Assembly (NCBI RefSeq): GCF_001679725.1
Contig: NZ_CP016282.1
Coordinates: 806,001-870,000, forward strand
Length of the DNA: 64,000 bases
Direction of reading: 5' to 3'
DNA from: Cryobacterium arcticum
GTDB lineage: Bacteria > Actinomycetota > Actinomycetes > Actinomycetales > Microbacteriaceae
This document shows positions 1 to 8,487 of the stretch, in pieces (within the stretch, counting starts at the first letter, position 1; each line of letters opens with the position of its first letter). The notes under the pieces are model-generated. The model did not search any database, was not told where the DNA came from, and worked only from the letters and a program-made list of their open reading frames with translations. A program made the translations under genes and the position numbers.

Positions 1-473
1 TACTGGCGCCGGTGCTGCTCGTGGCGACCGTGGTGCTCTCCTTCGCGGCGGCCCTCGGCGTGTCCTCCTGGGTCTTCGACGGCGTCCTCGGCTTCCCGGG
101 CGCCGACCCGGTGGTGCCGCTCTACGGGTTCGTCTTCCTCGTCGCCCTGGGCATCGACTACAACATCTTCCTGATGACCCGGGTGCGGGAGGAGTCGATC
201 CGGTTCGGCACCCGTCCGGGCATCCTGCGCGGCCTCGTGGCCACCGGCGGGGTGATCACCTCGGCCGGTCTGGTGCTCGCCGCGACGTTCGCCGCCCTGG
301 GCGTGTTGCCGATCCTGTTCCTGGCGCAACTGGCGTTCATCGTGGCGTTCGGGGTGCTGCTGGACACCTTCCTGGTGCGGTCCCTGCTCGTGCCGGCGCT
401 CGCGCACGACATCGGCCCGAAGATCTGGTGGCCGAGCAAGCTGGCCACCGCCTCACCGCGCGAAACCCTCTAG
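1..473 (+). CDS. MMPL/RND-family transporter, C-terminal fragment (cut by window edge)
   Basis: The reading frame is open from the first bases of the window to a TAG at 471-473, so only the C-terminal ~155 residues are visible. They contain four to five hydrophobic segments and the typical second-half MMPL signature: a LGIDYNIFL segment, then R-x-R-E-E-S-I-R-F-G-T, then VITSAG. The tail ends in a WWPS motif. It is closely similar to the end of the complete MMPL protein at 40619-42685, so the two are paralogues. MMPL proteins are proton-driven inner-membrane exporters of lipids or drugs; the substrate here cannot be told. It converges on kgd across a shared terminator hairpin. The family call is confident; the true start lies outside the window. 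Confidence 0.85.
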   Translation, partial: LAPVLLVATVVLSFAAALGVSSWVFDGVLGFPGADPVVPLYGFVFLVALGIDYNIFLMTRVREESIRFGTRPGILRGLVATGGVITSAGLVLAATFAALGVLPILFLAQLAFIVAFGVLLDTFLVRSLLVPALAHDIGPKIWWPSKLATASPRETL

Positions 474-483
474 CCGGGATAGG

Positions 484-519
484 AAAAGGGCCGCACCCCC
501 GAGGGGGTGCGGCCCTTTT
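484..519. terminator. Bidirectional intrinsic terminator between MMPL and kgd
   Basis: A perfect 17-bp inverted repeat (arms 484-500 and 503-519, two-base centre) starts with AAAAGGGCC and ends with GGCCCTTTT, so it has an A-tract on one side and a T-tract on the other. That is the form of a terminator serving both convergent genes. Confidence 0.9.
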
Positions 520-546
520 CACGTCCGGACGTCGAGCGCCGGACGC

Positions 547-3500
547 CTAGAGGGTGAGGGCGTTCTTGATCAGCTCGGCCTGCTCGGCGGCGTGGCGCTT
601 GGCGGACCCGGCCGCCGGCGACGCCGACGCTGCACGGGAGAACAGGCGCACCTGACGACCCAGCTTGTCCTTGCCCGAGCTGCTGGTCTGGAGGTAGAAG
701 AACGGCCAGGCGCCCTGGTTCTCCGGCTCGTCCTGCACCCAGGCCAGTTCGGCGTTGGGGTACTGGTCGGCGACCTGCTTGAGCTCGGCGCCCGGCAGCG
801 GGTAGAACTGCTCCATGCGCACGAGCGCGATCTCGGGGTTCGGGTTCTTCTCGAGGTCGGCCAACAGGTCGTAGTAGAGCTTGCCGGCCATGAACAGCAC
901 CCGCTTGACGGCGGACTTGTCCTGGATCCGGGCGTCGTCGATCACCGGTTCGAACTTGCCGCTGGTGAAGTCGGCGACGGGACTGGTGGCCCCACGCAGA
1001 CGGAGCATCGACTTCGGGGTGAAGACGATCAGCGGGCGGCGCGGTCGCATGTACGCCTGACGGCGCAACAGGTGGAAGTACGACGCCGGCGTGGACGGAC
1101 GGGCGACGGTCATGTTGTTCTCCGCGCACATCTGCAGGTACCGCTCGATGCGGGCCGAGGAGTGGTCCGGGCCCTGGCCCTCGTAGCCGTGCGGGAGCAG
1201 GAGCACGACGCTGGAACGCTGGCCCCACTTCTGCTCGGCCGAGGAGATGAACTCGTCGATGATGGTCTGGGCGCCGTTGGCGAAGTCGCCGAACTGGGCC
1301 TCCCAGAGCACCAGGGCGTCGGCACGTTCCACCGAGTAGCCGTATTCGAAGCCCATGGCGGCGTATTCGCTGAGCAGCGAGTCGTAGATCCAGAACCGGG
1401 CCTGGTTCTCGCTCAGGTTCGCCAGCGGCAACCATTCCTGGCCGTTGACCCGGTCGTGCAGCACGGCGTGCCGTTGCACGAAGGTGCCGCGGCGGGCGTC
1501 CTGGCCCGCGAAGCGCACCGGGGTGCCCTCCAGCAGCACCGAGCCGAGCGCCAGCAGTTCGCCGAAGCTCCAGTCGATGTTGCCGTTGCGGCTCATGTCC
1601 AGGCGCTTCTGCAGCAGCTGCTGCAGCTTGGAGTGCACGGTGAAGCCGGCGGGCTTGTTGTTGAAGGTGTCGCCGATCAGGTGCACGACGCTCTCCGGCA
1701 CCCCGGTGGTGAGAGGTTCGCCGACGGCGTCCTCCTGCGCGGCCGCGTTGGAGAGTTCCCGGTGAGCGGCGGCGGCGTCGCTCGTGATGATCGGGATCGA
1801 CGCGGTCTGCGCCGCGTGGGTCTCCATGAAGGCCCGCTCGAGGCGGTCCTGGAAGTCGGCGTGGGCCGCTTCGAACTCCGCCTGGGTGATGTCACCACGG
1901 CCGACCAGCGCCTCGGTGTAGAGCTTCCGCACGCTGCGCTTGGCCTCGATGAGGTTGTACATCAGCGGCTGGGTCATCGACGGGTCGTCGCCCTCGTTGT
2001 GGCCGCGTCGGCGGTAGCAGACGAGGTCGATCACGACGTCGCGCTTGAATTCCTGCCGGTAGGCGAACGCCAGCTCGGCCACCCGCACGACGGCTTCGGG
2101 GTCATCACCGTTCACATGGAAGATGGGTGCCTGGATGGTCTTGGCCACGTCGGTGGAGTACACCGAGGTGCGGCCCTCGCCGGGAGGCGTCGTGAAACCG
2201 ACCTGGTTGTTGACCACCACGTGGATGGTGCCGCCGGTGCGGTAGCCGCGCAGCTGGGACATCTGCAGGGTCTCCAGCACCACGCCCTGGCCGGCCATGG
2301 CGGCGTCACCGTGCACGAGCACCGGGAGGGTGGAGAACGTGCCGATCGGCTTGCGGTCCTGCTTGGCGCGCACGATGCCCTCGAGGACACCGTCGACGGC
2401 CTCCAGGTGCGACGGGTTGGCGGCCAGGTACACGGCCACCTCCTCGCCGTTTCCGCCGGTGAAGGTGCCCTCGGTGCCGAGGTGGTACTTCACGTCGCCG
2501 GATCCCTGCACGCTGCGGGGGTCCTGGGTGCCCTCGAACTCACGGAAGATCTGTCCGTAGGTCTTGCCGGCGATGTTGGTGAGCACGTTCAGGCGGCCAC
2601 GGTGGGCCATACCGATGCAGACCTCGTCGAGGCCGGCATCCGCCGAACCCTGCAGGATCTGGTCGAGCAGGGCGATGGTGGACTCGCCGCCCTCGAGGCT
2701 GAAGCGCTTCTGGCCGACGTACTTGGTCTGCAGGAAGGTCTCGAACGCCTCGGCTTCGTTGAGCTTGCCGAGGATGCGCATCTGCTCGTCGTGCGTGGGC
2801 TTGACGTACGTCTTCTCCATCTTCTCCTGCACCCACTTGCGCTGGGCCGGATCCTGGATGTGCATGTACTCGATGCCCGTGGTGCGGCAGTAGGAGTCGC
2901 GGAGGACGCCGAGGATGTCGCGCAGCAGCATGGTGCGCTTGGTGCCGAAGCCGCCCGTGATGAACTCGCGGTCCAGGTCCCAGAAGGTCAGGCCGTGGCT
3001 GGCGATGTCCAGGTCGGGGTGGGTGCGCTGCTTGTACTCGAGCGGGTCGATGTCGGCCATCAGGTGGCCGCGCACGCGGTAGGCGTTGATCAGTTCCTGC
3101 ACCCGGGCGGTCTTGTCGACGGCGCTGGCCAGGTCGACGCTGATGTCCGGCGCCCAGTGGATCGGGTCGTACGGGATGCGGATGGCCGCGAAGATGTCCT
3201 CGTAGAAGTTGTGCTGGCCGATGAGCAGCTCGTGCACGATCTTGAGGAACTCGCCGGAGCCGGCGCCCTGGATGACCCGGTGGTCGTAGGTGCTGGTGAG
3301 CGTGATGGTCTTGGAGATGGCCAGGCTGGTGAGCGTCTTGACGCTCGCGCCCATGAACTCGGCCGGGTAGTCGAGGGCGCCGGCGCCGATGATGCAGCCC
3401 TGGCCCTTCATCAGCCGGGGCACCGAGTGCACGGTGCCGATGCCGCCGGGGTTGGTCAGCGAGACCGTGGCGCCGGAGAAGTCGTCGGCGGTGAGCTTGC

Positions 3501-4356
3501 CCTTGCGGGCGCGGCCGACGAGGTCCTCGTAGGAGGTGAGGTACTCACCGAAGGTCATGGTGTCGGCGCGCTTGATGGCCGGGACCATGAGCGAGCGGGT
3601 GCCGTCGGGCTTGGGCAGGTCGATCGCGATGCCCAGGCCCACGTGCGCCGGAGCGATGACGGAGGGCTTGCCGTCCAGTTCGTCGTAGTAGACGTTCTGG
3701 CTCGGGAACATCTTGAGCGCCCGGATGAGCGCCCAGCCGATGAGGTGGGTGAAGGAGACCTTGCCGCCGCGGGCCCGCTTCATGTGGTTGTTGATCACGA
3801 TGCGGTTGTCGATGAGCAGCTTCGCCGGGATGGTGCGCACGCTCGTGGCGGTGGGCACGGTGAGGCTGGTGGCCATGTTGGCCGCGAGGCTCTTGGCCAT
3901 GCCGCGAAGCGGCGTGACGACATCCTGCGGCGGCGTGGGCGTGGCGGCCGAGACCACGGGCTGCGGGCTGGTGATCGGGGCGTCGGCAGGAACCGGCTCC
4001 GGCTTGGGCGCGATCGAGGTGGTGCGCGCCGTGAGCGGGCCGCCGACCACGGGGATCGGTGCCGTCACCGGGTGCGCCTCAGCGGTGGGCGTGGCCGGTT
4101 CTTCGGCCAGCGGCGGCGTTTCGGCCGCGGCGGGAGCGGCGGGGGAGGCCGCTCCGTCCGACGCCGGTGGGGCGTCGGCGCTCGCCTGCCCCGTGGCCGT
4201 CTGGTGATAACTGTCCAGGATCGGCCACCAGGACCGATCCACCGAGTTCTTGTCGATGAGGTATCGTTCGTAAAATTCGTCTACGAGCCATTCGTTGGCT
4301 CCGAATTCAGCAGAGGCCGTTTCTTCGGACCCACCGCCGGTCAACTGGTTCGACAC
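547..4356 (-). CDS. kgd: Multifunctional 2-oxoglutarate decarboxylase/dehydrogenase E1-E2 fusion (Kgd)
   Basis: At 1269 residues it has the length and order of actinobacterial Kgd/SucA. A short N-terminal helix region (FGANEWLVDEFYERYL) is followed by an Ala/Pro-rich linker to ~residue 140, then an E2-type acyltransferase domain (~150-390) with the active-site motif TSTYDHRVIQG near residue 354. The thiamine-diphosphate E1 domain follows, with MAHRGRLNVL near 584, NPSHLEAVDG near 645 and HGDAAMAGQG near 680. As known for the family, no lipoyl domain is present; the protein decarboxylates 2-oxoglutarate in the TCA cycle and acts in the mixed PDH/ODH complex. Start is a GTG. It is transcribed divergently from guaB1. 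Regulation by a FHA protein (GarA/OdhI) is known in relatives but not visible here. Confidence 0.97.
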   Translation of the reverse strand: MSNQLTGGGSEETASAEFGANEWLVDEFYERYLIDKNSVDRSWWPILDSYHQTATGQASADAPPASDGAASPAAPAAAETPPLAEEPATPTAEAHPVTAPIPVVGGPLTARTTSIAPKPEPVPADAPITSPQPVVSAATPTPPQDVVTPLRGMAKSLAANMATSLTVPTATSVRTIPAKLLIDNRIVINNHMKRARGGKVSFTHLIGWALIRALKMFPSQNVYYDELDGKPSVIAPAHVGLGIAIDLPKPDGTRSLMVPAIKRADTMTFGEYLTSYEDLVGRARKGKLTADDFSGATVSLTNPGGIGTVHSVPRLMKGQGCIIGAGALDYPAEFMGASVKTLTSLAISKTITLTSTYDHRVIQGAGSGEFLKIVHELLIGQHNFYEDIFAAIRIPYDPIHWAPDISVDLASAVDKTARVQELINAYRVRGHLMADIDPLEYKQRTHPDLDIASHGLTFWDLDREFITGGFGTKRTMLLRDILGVLRDSYCRTTGIEYMHIQDPAQRKWVQEKMEKTYVKPTHDEQMRILGKLNEAEAFETFLQTKYVGQKRFSLEGGESTIALLDQILQGSADAGLDEVCIGMAHRGRLNVLTNIAGKTYGQIFREFEGTQDPRSVQGSGDVKYHLGTEGTFTGGNGEEVAVYLAANPSHLEAVDGVLEGIVRAKQDRKPIGTFSTLPVLVHGDAAMAGQGVVLETLQMSQLRGYRTGGTIHVVVNNQVGFTTPPGEGRTSVYSTDVAKTIQAPIFHVNGDDPEAVVRVAELAFAYRQEFKRDVVIDLVCYRRRGHNEGDDPSMTQPLMYNLIEAKRSVRKLYTEALVGRGDITQAEFEAAHADFQDRLERAFMETHAAQTASIPIITSDAAAAHRELSNAAAQEDAVGEPLTTGVPESVVHLIGDTFNNKPAGFTVHSKLQQLLQKRLDMSRNGNIDWSFGELLALGSVLLEGTPVRFAGQDARRGTFVQRHAVLHDRVNGQEWLPLANLSENQARFWIYDSLLSEYAAMGFEYGYSVERADALVLWEAQFGDFANGAQTIIDEFISSAEQKWGQRSSVVLLLPHGYEGQGPDHSSARIERYLQMCAENNMTVARPSTPASYFHLLRRQAYMRPRRPLIVFTPKSMLRLRGATSPVADFTSGKFEPVIDDARIQDKSAVKRVLFMAGKLYYDLLADLEKNPNPEIALVRMEQFYPLPGAELKQVADQYPNAELAWVQDEPENQGAWPFFYLQTSSSGKDKLGRQVRLFSRAASASPAAGSAKRHAAEQAELIKNALTL

Positions 4357-4490
4357 AGCTGATCGCCCACTCTCTTCGTTGATTCTGATTCTCCATGGCG
4401 ATCACAACCGCCGGGTCAGTGTGTTGATATCAAGACTAATCCCATCGAGGTCCTGCACCGGCACGGCCGCGGGGGACTAGCGTTAAAAAC

Positions 4491-5930
4491 ATGCAGTTCT
4501 ATGGAGCGGTTCCCCGCCACGACTTGACCTATTCGGACGTCTTCCTGGTTCCCAGCCAGTCGGCCATCAACAGCCGCCTCGACGTGTCGCTCGCCCCCGG
4601 TGACGGCACCGCTGCGACGATTCCCATCGTCTCGGCCAACATGAACTCGGTCACCGGCCCCCGCCTTGCTGCGGCTTTGGCCCGGCGCGGCGGCCTCGGC
4701 GTGTTGCCGCAGGACATGCACCTGCAGGACCTGGATGCGGCCATCCGCTGGGTGAAGTCGCAGCCGGTGCAGTTCGACACCCCGTTCGTCTTCGCGCCCG
4801 ACGCCACCGTGGCCGACGCGTTGCGCCAGGTTCCGCCGGTCGAGGGCCAGGGTCTGGTCATCCACGACGCGCAGGAGAACTACCTGGGTTGCATCGACGC
4901 GTCCCGGCTCGCGACGGCGCTGCCGGATGCCCGCCTGGGCGATCTGCTGCACGGTCGGCTGGCCTCCCTGGACGCCGAGGACATCGACACCGCCCGCAGC
5001 GCCTTCGACGTGATGACCGCCGCGGACCTCGACTTCGCCCCGGTGCTCCGGCGCGGCAAGCTGGTCGGCACGCTCAGCCGTAAGAGCGCCCTGCGCTCCA
5101 CGCTGTACCAGCCCGCGGTGGACGCCTCGGGCCGGCTGCTCGTGGCGGCCGCCGTTGGCATCAACGGCGACGTCGCCGCCAAAGCGCGGGCCCTGGCCGC
5201 CGCGGGGGTGGACGTTCTGGTGCTGGACACCGCGCACGGACACCAGGACGGCATGATCCGGGCGCTGAAGACCGTCTCGGCGCTGAAGCTGGGCATCCCC
5301 ATCGTGGCCGGCAACGTGGTCACCGCCGACGCCGTCGAGCACCTCGTGGGCGCCGGCGCGAACATCATCAAGGTGGGCGTGGGCCCCGGCGCCATGTGCA
5401 CCACCCGCATGATGACGGCCGTCGGTCGCCCGCAGTTCTCCGCCGTGATCGAGACGGCCGAGGCCGCCGCCGGTCTCGGCGCGCACGTCTGGGCGGATGG
5501 CGGGGTGCGCTACCCGCGCGACGTCGCGCTGGCCCTGGCCGCCGGCGCCGCCTCCGTGATGATCGGCTCCTGGTTCGCCGGCACCATCGAGGCGCCGGGC
5601 ACTCTGGACACCGACGCCTCCGGCGCCCTGTACAAGGAGAGCTGGGGGATGGCGTCGACGAAGGCGGTGCGGGAACGCTTCGACCGGCTCGACGCGTACG
5701 AGCTGGCCCGCAAGACCCTCTTCGCCGAGGGCATCTCGTCGTCGAAGATCTACCTCGACCCGCTGCGCCCCTCGCTCGAAGACCTGCTCGACATGATCAC
5801 CTCCGGGGTGCGCAGTTCGTTCACGTACGCGGGGGCGGCCAGCGTGGCCGAATTCCACGACCGGGCCCGGGTCGGCATCCAGTCCGCGGCCGGCTACGAA
5901 GAGGGCAAGGCACTGGTGGTTTCCTGGTAG
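4491..5930 (+). CDS. guaB1: GuaB1-family IMP dehydrogenase-related protein, probable GMP reductase with CBS domains
   Basis: 479 residues with an IMPDH/GMPR (beta/alpha)8 fold split by a CBS pair (~90-210). The catalytic loop GPGAMCTTR carries the active cysteine near residue 303, preceded by the NAD/nucleotide segment LVLDTAHGH. The DGGVRYPRDVALALAAGA motif is also present. Family knowledge: the actinobacterial GuaB1 branch, long labelled IMP dehydrogenase, was shown in mycobacteria to be a GMP reductase with CBS domains, so it likely converts GMP to IMP in purine salvage. There is no Shine-Dalgarno sequence; TAGCGT at 4478-4483 sits 7 bases before the ATG, suggesting a leaderless mRNA. It is divergent from kgd. 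The specific reaction (GMPR versus IMPDH) is inferred from subfamily resemblance. Confidence 0.9.
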   Translation: MQFYGAVPRHDLTYSDVFLVPSQSAINSRLDVSLAPGDGTAATIPIVSANMNSVTGPRLAAALARRGGLGVLPQDMHLQDLDAAIRWVKSQPVQFDTPFVFAPDATVADALRQVPPVEGQGLVIHDAQENYLGCIDASRLATALPDARLGDLLHGRLASLDAEDIDTARSAFDVMTAADLDFAPVLRRGKLVGTLSRKSALRSTLYQPAVDASGRLLVAAAVGINGDVAAKARALAAAGVDVLVLDTAHGHQDGMIRALKTVSALKLGIPIVAGNVVTADAVEHLVGAGANIIKVGVGPGAMCTTRMMTAVGRPQFSAVIETAEAAAGLGAHVWADGGVRYPRDVALALAAGAASVMIGSWFAGTIEAPGTLDTDASGALYKESWGMASTKAVRERFDRLDAYELARKTLFAEGISSSKIYLDPLRPSLEDLLDMITSGVRSSFTYAGAASVAEFHDRARVGIQSAAGYEEGKALVVSW

Positions 5931-5960
5931 CACGGAGTGCCGATGGGCAGGTGCGAACGG

Positions 5961-5966
5961 TATAGT
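5961..5966 (+). promoter_or_regulatory. Putative -10 element upstream of the CNNM/CorC operon
   Basis: TATAGT matches the -10 consensus at five of six positions, in the only short intergenic gap before the CNNM genes. It predicts a start of transcription near 5973, just before the small upstream ORF at 5977. The -35 region is weak. Confidence 0.45.
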
Positions 5967-5976
5967 TGACCCTCTA

Positions 5977-6054
5977 ATGGACGACCCTCCCTCTGCGCAT
6001 TCGCCCGAACATAAACCCTCGCCCGTGACCCGCGATGGAGCCGCCCGTGTATGA
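5977..6054 (+). CDS. Short upstream ORF (25 codons), candidate leader peptide
   Basis: ATG at 5977 opens a 25-codon ORF ending TGA at 6052-6054. The peptide begins MDDPP and carries six prolines and five acidic residues. Its end overlaps the GTG start of the downstream CNNM gene (6047), an arrangement that would allow translational coupling. The ATG lies about four bases after the transcription start predicted from TATAGT at 5961. Acidic/proline-rich N-termini are known to destabilise ribosomes at low Mg2+ in the MgtL-type leader peptides of enterobacteria, and the downstream genes belong to a family linked to Mg2+ transport. The peptide itself could be chance, so its function is only inferred. 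Confidence 0.35.
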   Translation: MDDPPSAHSPEHKPSPVTRDGAARV

Positions 6055-7432
6055 GTGGATCATGCTCGGGATCGGCCTGATCCTGACCCTCGGCACGGGC
6101 TTGTTCGTGGCCAGCGAATTCGCGCTGGTCAATCTCGACCGGTCTGACCTCGAAGCGCGGCAGGCCCGCGGGGAGACCCGTCTGGCGATGACCATCGCCG
6201 CACTCAAGATCACCTCGACGCACCTCTCCAGCGCCCAGCTCGGCATCACCCTGACCACCCTGCTCACCGGCTACGCGCTCGAACCGGCGATCAGTAGCCT
6301 CCTGGCCGGTCCGCTGGGCGCGGTCGGGATCCCCACGGCCGTCATCCCCGTGGTGGGATCGACCGTCGCGATCGTGCTGGCCACCCTGATCTCGATGATC
6401 GTCGGCGAACTCGTGCCGAAGAACTTCGCCCTGGCGCTGCCGATCCAGACCGCCAAGTTCGTGATCCCGTTCCAGACGGTGTTCACCACGGTCTTCCGGC
6501 CCGCCGTGACCGTGCTCAACGGCAGCGCCAACGGGCTGCTCCGGGCCGTGGGCATCGAGCCCAAGGAGGAGATCTCCGGCGCCCGCACCGCCGAGGAACT
6601 CTCGTCGCTCGTGCGCCGCTCCGCCAGCGCGGGTCTGCTCGAGGAGGACACCGCGACGCTGCTGCACCGCACCCTGCTGTTCTCCGGCCACACCGCCTCC
6701 GACGTCATGACGCCGCGCCCGCGGCTGGCCAGCATCCCCCGCACCGCCAGCGCCCAGGCCGTCATCGATCTCACCCGGCAGACCGGCTACTCCAGGTTCC
6801 CCGTGATCGATGAGGGCGTCGACGACGTGGTGGGCTTGGTGCACGTCAAGCAGGCCGTGGCCGTTCCGCGGTTCCGCCGGGCGGATGTGCCGGTGTCGGC
6901 CCTGCAGTCCGAGGCCCTCCGGGTGCCGGAGACGATGAAACTCGACGGGCTGCTCGCCGAGCTCCGCGGCCGCGGCTTCCAGATGGCCGTCGTGGTCGAC
7001 GAGTACGGCGGAACCGCCGGGGTCGTCACCCTCGAGGACCTGGTCGAGGAACTCGTCGGCGAGGTCGCCGACGAGCACGACCGCACCCGGGCCGGCATCG
7101 TGCGCTCGCCCGGCTCACTCACCTTTCCCGGCATGCTGCGGCCCGACGAGCTCGCTGAGCGCGCCGGCCTCGCGGTACCGGATGACGGCCCCTACGAGAC
7201 CGTCGCCGGTTTCGTGATGAGCGAGCTCGGCCGGCTGCCCGTGGTGGGCGACATCGTGCGCATCCCCACCGGCGAACTGCGTGTGGAGCGGCTCGACGGC
7301 CGCCGCATCGACCGGTTGCGGTACACGCCGGACCCCGTCGAACCCCCGACCGGAACGACCGGCTCGATCCGAATCATCCAGAAAGACGACGTGACCACTC
7401 ACTCTGAGCGCAATGGGGTGAGCGGCCGATGA
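6047..7432 (+). CDS. CNNM/CorC (HlyC) family membrane protein, DUF21-CBS-CorC_HlyC
   Basis: About 461 residues. Three or four membrane segments of the DUF21 domain occupy the first ~180 residues (FVASEFALVNLDRS, VGELVPKNFAL). A CBS pair follows (~205-330, containing DVMTPRPRL and VVVDEYGGTAGVVTLEDLVEELVG in pieces), then a CorC_HlyC transporter-associated domain. The family includes CorC and MpfA, implicated in Mg2+/Co2+ efflux; old annotations as haemolysins are historical. The start chosen is GTG 6047, with GGAG six bases upstream, rather than ATG 6035, which has no ribosome site. It overlaps the next gene by ATGA. A short ORF precedes it. The metal substrate is inferred from family only. 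Confidence 0.9.
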   Translation: MYEWIMLGIGLILTLGTGLFVASEFALVNLDRSDLEARQARGETRLAMTIAALKITSTHLSSAQLGITLTTLLTGYALEPAISSLLAGPLGAVGIPTAVIPVVGSTVAIVLATLISMIVGELVPKNFALALPIQTAKFVIPFQTVFTTVFRPAVTVLNGSANGLLRAVGIEPKEEISGARTAEELSSLVRRSASAGLLEEDTATLLHRTLLFSGHTASDVMTPRPRLASIPRTASAQAVIDLTRQTGYSRFPVIDEGVDDVVGLVHVKQAVAVPRFRRADVPVSALQSEALRVPETMKLDGLLAELRGRGFQMAVVVDEYGGTAGVVTLEDLVEELVGEVADEHDRTRAGIVRSPGSLTFPGMLRPDELAERAGLAVPDDGPYETVAGFVMSELGRLPVVGDIVRIPTGELRVERLDGRRIDRLRYTPDPVEPPTGTTGSIRIIQKDDVTTHSERNGVSGR

Positions 7433-8487
7433 GCGACTGGGCCGGACTCGGCTGGCTGGTCGTGCTCCTGATCGGCAACGCCTTCTTCGTCGGCGCGGAG
7501 TTCGCCGTGATCTCGGCACGCCGCTCGCAGATCGAACCCCTCGCGGAGGCCGGCAAGCGCAGCGCCAAGACCGCGTTGTGGGCCATGGAACACGCCACCC
7601 TCATGCTGGCGACCTCGCAGCTGGGTATCACGGTGTGTTCGCTGCTGATCCTGAACGTGTCGGAGCCGGCCATCCACCACCTGCTCGAGATCCCGCTGAA
7701 CCTCACCGGGCTGCCCGAAGAGGCCATCGGCACCATCGCGTTCGTCATCGCGCTGTTCATCGTGTCTTACCTGCACGTGGTGTTCGGCGAGATGGTCCCC
7801 AAGAACCTGTCCTTCTCGGTCCCCGACCAGGCCGTGCTGATCCTGGCCCCGCCTCTGGTCTTCTTCGGTCGTCTGGTCAAACCCGTCATCGTGGCGCTGA
7901 ACTCCACCGCCAACGGGGTGCTGCGGCTGTTCGGGGTGGCGCCCAAGCATGAGGCCACGAGCACCTACACGCTCGATGAGGTCGCCACGATCGTCACGCA
8001 GTCCACCCGCGAGGGCGTGCTCACCGACGACTCCGGCGCGTTGACCGCGGCGTTCGAGTTCACCACCCGCAAGGCCAGGGACATCGCGGTGCCGCTGGAC
8101 CAGCTGGTCAGCCTGCCGGAGTCCGCGACGCCCGCCGACGTGGAGAAAGCCGTCACCCGGCACGGCTTCTCCCGGTACGTGCTCGACGGTGCGAACGGGG
8201 AGCCGTCCGGCTACATCCACCTCAAGGACGTGCTGGGGCTGAACGTCGATCCCGTCGAGAGCGGGCGCAACGGGTACACCGACCCCATCCCGGCCAAGCT
8301 CATCCGCCAGTTGGTGTCGATCTTCGAAGACACCGACCTCGAGGACGCCCTAGCGACCATGCGCCGCTCCGGCGCCCACCTGGCCCGCACGTTCACCGCC
8401 ACGGGCGACGCCACCGGGGTCCTGTTCCTCGAGGACATCATCGAGGAACTGGTCGGCGAGGTCCAGGACGCCACCAGGCGGCTCTAG
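7429..8487 (+). CDS. CNNM/CorC family membrane protein (second copy, no CorC_HlyC tail)
   Basis: 352 residues, starting inside the stop of the previous gene (ATGA at 7429-7432), so the two are translationally coupled and probably form a heteromeric pair. It has the DUF21 membrane domain (FFVGAEFAVISARRSQIE; HVVFGEMVPKNLSFS) and a CBS pair ending in GVLFLEDIIEELVGEVQD. It stops there, lacking the CorC_HlyC domain of its partner. Paired long and short CNNM genes are common in actinobacteria. Its stop TAG shares CTAG (8484-8487) with the stop of the convergent HAD gene. Role inferred: ion (possibly Mg2+) transport or its regulation. Confidence 0.9.
   Translation: MSDWAGLGWLVVLLIGNAFFVGAEFAVISARRSQIEPLAEAGKRSAKTALWAMEHATLMLATSQLGITVCSLLILNVSEPAIHHLLEIPLNLTGLPEEAIGTIAFVIALFIVSYLHVVFGEMVPKNLSFSVPDQAVLILAPPLVFFGRLVKPVIVALNSTANGVLRLFGVAPKHEATSTYTLDEVATIVTQSTREGVLTDDSGALTAAFEFTTRKARDIAVPLDQLVSLPESATPADVEKAVTRHGFSRYVLDGANGEPSGYIHLKDVLGLNVDPVESGRNGYTDPIPAKLIRQLVSIFEDTDLEDALATMRRSGAHLARTFTATGDATGVLFLEDIIEELVGEVQDATRRL

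Noticed and set aside
1..473. Truncated or frameshifted MMPL gene
   Set aside because: The frame is open to the first base; the truncation is only the window edge.
592..4362. 1256-codon antisense ORF covering kgd on the plus strand
   Set aside because: Long antisense ORFs are common at ~70% G+C; the composition (His/Arg/Gly/Val runs, no recognisable domain) and complete overlap with well-supported kgd show it is a shadow.
4424..4433. TTGATATCAA palindrome between kgd and guaB1
   Set aside because: Only 10 bp, single copy, no matching -10 at a proper distance; too short to claim an operator, although it lies in the divergent gap.
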